Positions 60,867 through 64,000 of a DNA stretch of 64,000 bases are shown piece after piece (the stretch's first letter is position 1; each line of letters begins with the position of its first letter). The position numbers were made by a program, and so were the translations under genes. Under the pieces are notes generated by a model. It did no database searches, was not told the DNA's origin, and was given only the letters and a program-made list of their open reading frames with translations. The stretch comes from Candidatus Villigracilaceae bacterium (GTDB taxonomy: Bacteria > Chloroflexota > Anaerolineae > Anaerolineales > Villigracilaceae): assembly GCA_026645935.1 (NCBI GenBank), contig JAPKMP010000018.1, positions 26,268 through 90,267 on the forward strand, in the 5' to 3' direction.

Positions 60867-62795
60867 CTACACAAGTCCGGGTTCTAAGATCAACCTTTTG
60901 AAATCGCTTTGACGATCATGAAATTCTTGGTGCCAAATTTCCAATGAGAGAAGCCCCCAAATTTTCCTCCCATAACGCGATTCGCTACTGAGGCCACTCA
61001 GAACTTTTCGATTATCAACAATATCCCGACCCAACGCATGTTGCGAAGACAAGATATCAAATACGAATTCTTTTGCTTCGCCAGCAATCCAGTCAGAAAT
61101 TGGGGTAGGAAAGCCCATTTTATCTTTTCTGTTCATTATTTTTTCCGGCAAGAATGTTTCGATGGCTTTTTTATAAATATGTTTCATTTCGCCATTTTTA
61201 AACTTAATATCAGCAGGGATCATTGCCGCCAGTTCTACAATAGAATGATCCAGGATCGGAACTCGAGATTCCAATCCATGAGCCATGCTCATTCTATCCT
61301 CCACCTGTAACAATGCAGGAAGCAGGGTTTTAAAATCAAAATGCGTCATCAAATCGAAGTATGACTCTTTCCTTACATTATTTCCATTAAATATGGAGGA
61401 GAAAATTTCGCGGGTTGAATATGGCTCCAACATTTTCCAATTGATTTCCTCGTCTAACGTCGGGGCGCGGTTCACAAGGCGAAAATATCTTCTATCCATC
61501 GGCTCAAATAAACCATTGCTCCAAAAATCCTTCAGGAGGGGCATATAATTTCGTAACGATGTCAAATTTGGAATAATGGATTCGTATGTTACTACAAAAT
61601 GCCCATTATTCATCGTCCCTTGAATAGCACCTTTAATACATTGCTCAAAATAGGCGATCAAATAGCGAGTGTATCCTCCAAAAATTTCATCCCCTCCCTG
61701 CCCGCCCAATACAACTTTTCGATGCTCAGCCGCCAACTTCGATACCATAAACTGGGGAAAGGAACCTGGTCCCGCAACCGGAAAATCCAAATGGTAGATC
61801 ACTTTCTGAATATTCTCTATAAAATCTGATGCCTTGATATCCATTTCATATAGTTGGAATTTTTTCCAATTTGCAATTTCACGGGCGTACTCGCTCTCGT
61901 CGTATTCAGCACCATAAGAAGAAAACTTACCGGTAAACCCAATCAGTGCATCGTGGTCTTGCCGATCGACTGCCAGTGAGGCGAGCATACTGGAATCCAA
62001 CCCACCACTCACATATGCGCCAACAGGGACATCACTTCGAAGATGAAGATCCACTGACATTTGAATAAGTTCTCTCAGCTTTTCCTGGAAATAGATCTCT
62101 GTATGATGATAGTCTGGAGAATAGTACACTTCCCAATATTTATTCAAAGAAATATTACCGTTTCTGATTTGCAGCCAATGGGCTGGTGACAATTCCAAAA
62201 TGTTCTTGAATAAGGTTTTTTCACCCAGGCAAAACTGAAATGTCAGGTAATCTTTCATGCCTTCCAGGTCTGTGGCTATTTCATCTACGAATGGTAATAA
62301 AGCCTTGATCTCCGAGGCAAAATAGAAAAATCCATTTTGGATTAGATAATAAAACGGCTTAATCCCAAATCGGTCGCGAGCACAGAAAAGCGAATGTGTT
62401 TCTTGATCCCAGAGAGCAAAAGCAAACATCCCTCTAAAATGATTTACACAATCCTTGCCCCATTTACGATATGCACGCAATATCACCTCTGTGTCAGAAG
62501 ATGAAACAAAATTGTCACGGCCAAGTTCTTCTCTTAACTCAAGGTAATTGTATATTTCCCCATTAAATACAATCCAGTTTCCATTATTATCCGTCATTGG
62601 CTGGGATCCCGTCGAGGTAAGATCAATAATACTCAGACGCCGATGTCCAAGCCCTAAGAAATTCTTTTCGTGAGTCCACTGACCTTCCCCATCAGGGCCT
62701 CGATGCGCAAGCAATCGGTTCATGATCGTCAGGCTTTGCGCAATACCCGGGGTTTTTTCCAGGGAGATATTGATCATTCCAAAAATTCCACACAT
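60867..62795 (-). CDS. asnB: Asparagine synthase-like protein, second copy
   Basis: 642 residues. Cys2 glutaminase (MCGIFGMIN), RLLAHRGPDGEGQW and NWIVFNGEIYNYLELREEL; synthetase PVGAYVSGGLDSSMLASLA and GGQGGDEIFGGYTRYL. Two such genes in one glycan locus suggest two different amidation targets or redundancy. The gene is AT-rich compared with the 57582-59519 copy, and the two differ clearly in sequence, so they are not a recent duplication. Confidence 0.9.
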   Translation of the reverse strand: MCGIFGMINISLEKTPGIAQSLTIMNRLLAHRGPDGEGQWTHEKNFLGLGHRRLSIIDLTSTGSQPMTDNNGNWIVFNGEIYNYLELREELGRDNFVSSSDTEVILRAYRKWGKDCVNHFRGMFAFALWDQETHSLFCARDRFGIKPFYYLIQNGFFYFASEIKALLPFVDEIATDLEGMKDYLTFQFCLGEKTLFKNILELSPAHWLQIRNGNISLNKYWEVYYSPDYHHTEIYFQEKLRELIQMSVDLHLRSDVPVGAYVSGGLDSSMLASLAVDRQDHDALIGFTGKFSSYGAEYDESEYAREIANWKKFQLYEMDIKASDFIENIQKVIYHLDFPVAGPGSFPQFMVSKLAAEHRKVVLGGQGGDEIFGGYTRYLIAYFEQCIKGAIQGTMNNGHFVVTYESIIPNLTSLRNYMPLLKDFWSNGLFEPMDRRYFRLVNRAPTLDEEINWKMLEPYSTREIFSSIFNGNNVRKESYFDLMTHFDFKTLLPALLQVEDRMSMAHGLESRVPILDHSIVELAAMIPADIKFKNGEMKHIYKKAIETFLPEKIMNRKDKMGFPTPISDWIAGEAKEFVFDILSSQHALGRDIVDNRKVLSGLSSESRYGRKIWGLLSLEIWHQEFHDRQSDFKRLILEPGLV

Positions 62796-62804
62796 CTCGA
62801 ACTC

Positions 62805-64000
62805 CTACTTTCTATAAATGCTCATCACCACTCGCGAAAACGGGCGAAGAAAAATCTTAAGAACATTGGGAATCTTCATCCACAACCATAGCAATGATAT
62901 TTCAATGTTTAGGATATAGTTTTTATAATTAATATTCCACACCCGCTCACCTGGGGCGTGAGAACGAATTGGGCTAGTCGTTATATGCGAGTGCTTTGGT
63001 TCATCCAAGATCACTGAAGGAATACTCCCATGGGGTTCTTCCAGTTTCATAAAATTCTTGAACATGTAATCCACTTTGTCGTCAACAAGACGAACAAACT
63101 CCTTGTATGTATACTTGCCTGAAACAATAATATCTTGATAAGCTTTTTCTGCCATTTGATCTACATAATTTGAATTTTCGAGTATAGCATGAACCTCGTG
63201 CAAGTTTGTCCCGTCCTTTCTAAGGGGAATGTAATGCACGCTGGGAGTCAATATCCCCGAATACCTCCCTTCTAGGAGAACCAAAACAGTTCGTGCTGCA
63301 ATTGCTTCGAAAATTTTTGGGGAAATCTGGTTCATTAAGCCTTCTATTTCCTTCGGCTGAATCACATCACTATAAATCTCATTATCCATCGCATGCGGAT
63401 GCAGCTTTCGATATTCAGCAACTTCCTGCTCCAACGTTCCATCCCAGTCAAACACATTACATCCACTTTCGGAGCCAAGCATGGATCGACAGGAGGAGAG
63501 AAAAATATTCCAAGATACCCCATACAGTCTTTTTTCCTCGCCCCACTCAATATCACATGGTACTTTGTTTTTAATACAATATTCCCTGACCATCGACCCC
63601 ACTTTAACCTTCTCTATGCCAAGCTTTCCATATCGAATTGGTAGATTTCGAGTGCGATACCCAATTACAGTCGAACGCTGAGATGGTGGAACAAAGTCCA
63701 TCGACCCATCCAGTTTGAGCGGAATGTACCCGGTCAAAACAGGGACAAATCGCGTGGTGGGGAATTCGGCTGGGGGGTAAATTCTTTCTATCTCTGCGGG
63801 AGGCACACAAGTAAATACAAGCTGAACTCCAAGAGCTTTAATCCAGTGCTGCGCCCTCAAAGTATGATCATATTCATCTTGTATAAAAAGATATTTCAGT
63901 CCCCTAAAATTGGAAACAGCCTCCACCGTTGAGGAGGCCAAATGATCAAAGGGCAGTCTTACAGAATAATGTATGCAAATCGCATCAAAACAATTGAGGT
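62805..64000 (-). CDS. Glycosyltransferase-like protein, 5' end outside window
   Basis: The frame is open to the right edge, so the N-terminus is missing. The visible part (about 398 residues) holds, near the edge, an IHYSVRLPFDHLASST stretch and LKYLFIQDEYDH, then KIFEAIAARTVLVLLEGRYSGILTPSVHYIPLRKDG, which looks like the C-terminal donor-binding part of a glycosyltransferase (CgeB-like). The TTG at 63941 is not a likely start. AT-rich DNA. Confidence 0.75.
   Translation of the reverse strand, partial: LNCFDAICIHYSVRLPFDHLASSTVEAVSNFRGLKYLFIQDEYDHTLRAQHWIKALGVQLVFTCVPPAEIERIYPPAEFPTTRFVPVLTGYIPLKLDGSMDFVPPSQRSTVIGYRTRNLPIRYGKLGIEKVKVGSMVREYCIKNKVPCDIEWGEEKRLYGVSWNIFLSSCRSMLGSESGCNVFDWDGTLEQEVAEYRKLHPHAMDNEIYSDVIQPKEIEGLMNQISPKIFEAIAARTVLVLLEGRYSGILTPSVHYIPLRKDGTNLHEVHAILENSNYVDQMAEKAYQDIIVSGKYTYKEFVRLVDDKVDYMFKNFMKLEEPHGSIPSVILDEPKHSHITTSPIRSHAPGERVWNINYKNYILNIEISLLWLWMKIPNVLKIFLRPFSRVVMSIYRK

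Noticed and set aside
1..64000. tRNA, rRNA, CRISPR array, transposase or phage genes
   Set aside because: None seen by reading; a tRNA scan was not possible, so a missed tRNA cannot be fully excluded.

Overview
The window reads as chromosome of a Gram-positive-type or monoderm-like bacterium, most probably a member of the Chloroflexota (class Anaerolineae). This is an inference from the mix of genes, not from a marker search. Supporting signs are many exported lipoproteins with Thr/Pro-rich linkers, a Bacillus-like housekeeping order (Ser/Thr kinase, rpe, rpmB, asp23, fakA, degV, recG, coaD), a SAM-I riboswitch before metK, many leaderless-looking starts, and a roughly 55% GC background with a clearly AT-richer right end. 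I recognised no rRNA, tRNA, transposase, prophage or CRISPR array.

Positions 1-6400 hold a plus-strand cluster of membrane proteins behind a perfect CRP/FNR-type palindrome (700-715): a 199-residue protein, a 511-residue His-rich polytopic protein with an internal repeat, a SUMF1-domain lipoprotein, a heme O synthase-like UbiA protein, a 201-residue paralog of the first protein, and a 229-residue membrane protein. I cannot match the set to a named system. It looks like a respiratory or heme-dependent membrane complex and is the best candidate here for something undescribed.

Positions 6400-17000 carry housekeeping genes. Positions 17000-26200 carry exported or lipid-related genes: lipoproteins, a lipid kinase, TPR, SH3-like and C39-like proteins, AMMECR1, and a flavin reductase. 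MetK follows with its riboswitch. Then comes a nickel/cobalt ECF transporter (cbiMN-cbiQ-cbiO) led by a Fur-family regulator whose upstream palindrome resembles a Nur box. Positions 30800-36900 contain a lipoprotein and a giant PDZ-GAF histidine kinase paired with a FIST protein.

Positions 37000-49000 hold several large membrane glycosyltransferases of the PMT/ArnT type, a DUF4258-DUF2283 pair, and a NarL-type two-component system. Positions 49000-64000 hold a DHA2 transporter and a surface polysaccharide locus (membrane GT, WecA/MraY-like initiator, two GT2, one GT4, two asparagine synthase-like proteins, a sugar-nucleotide epimerase, and a GT running off the right edge). The last 4-5 kb are markedly AT-richer, which suggests acquisition by transfer.

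Dispersed palindromic repeats sit in many intergenic gaps. In two lipoprotein genes such repeats lie inside the reading frame, next to the signal peptide.
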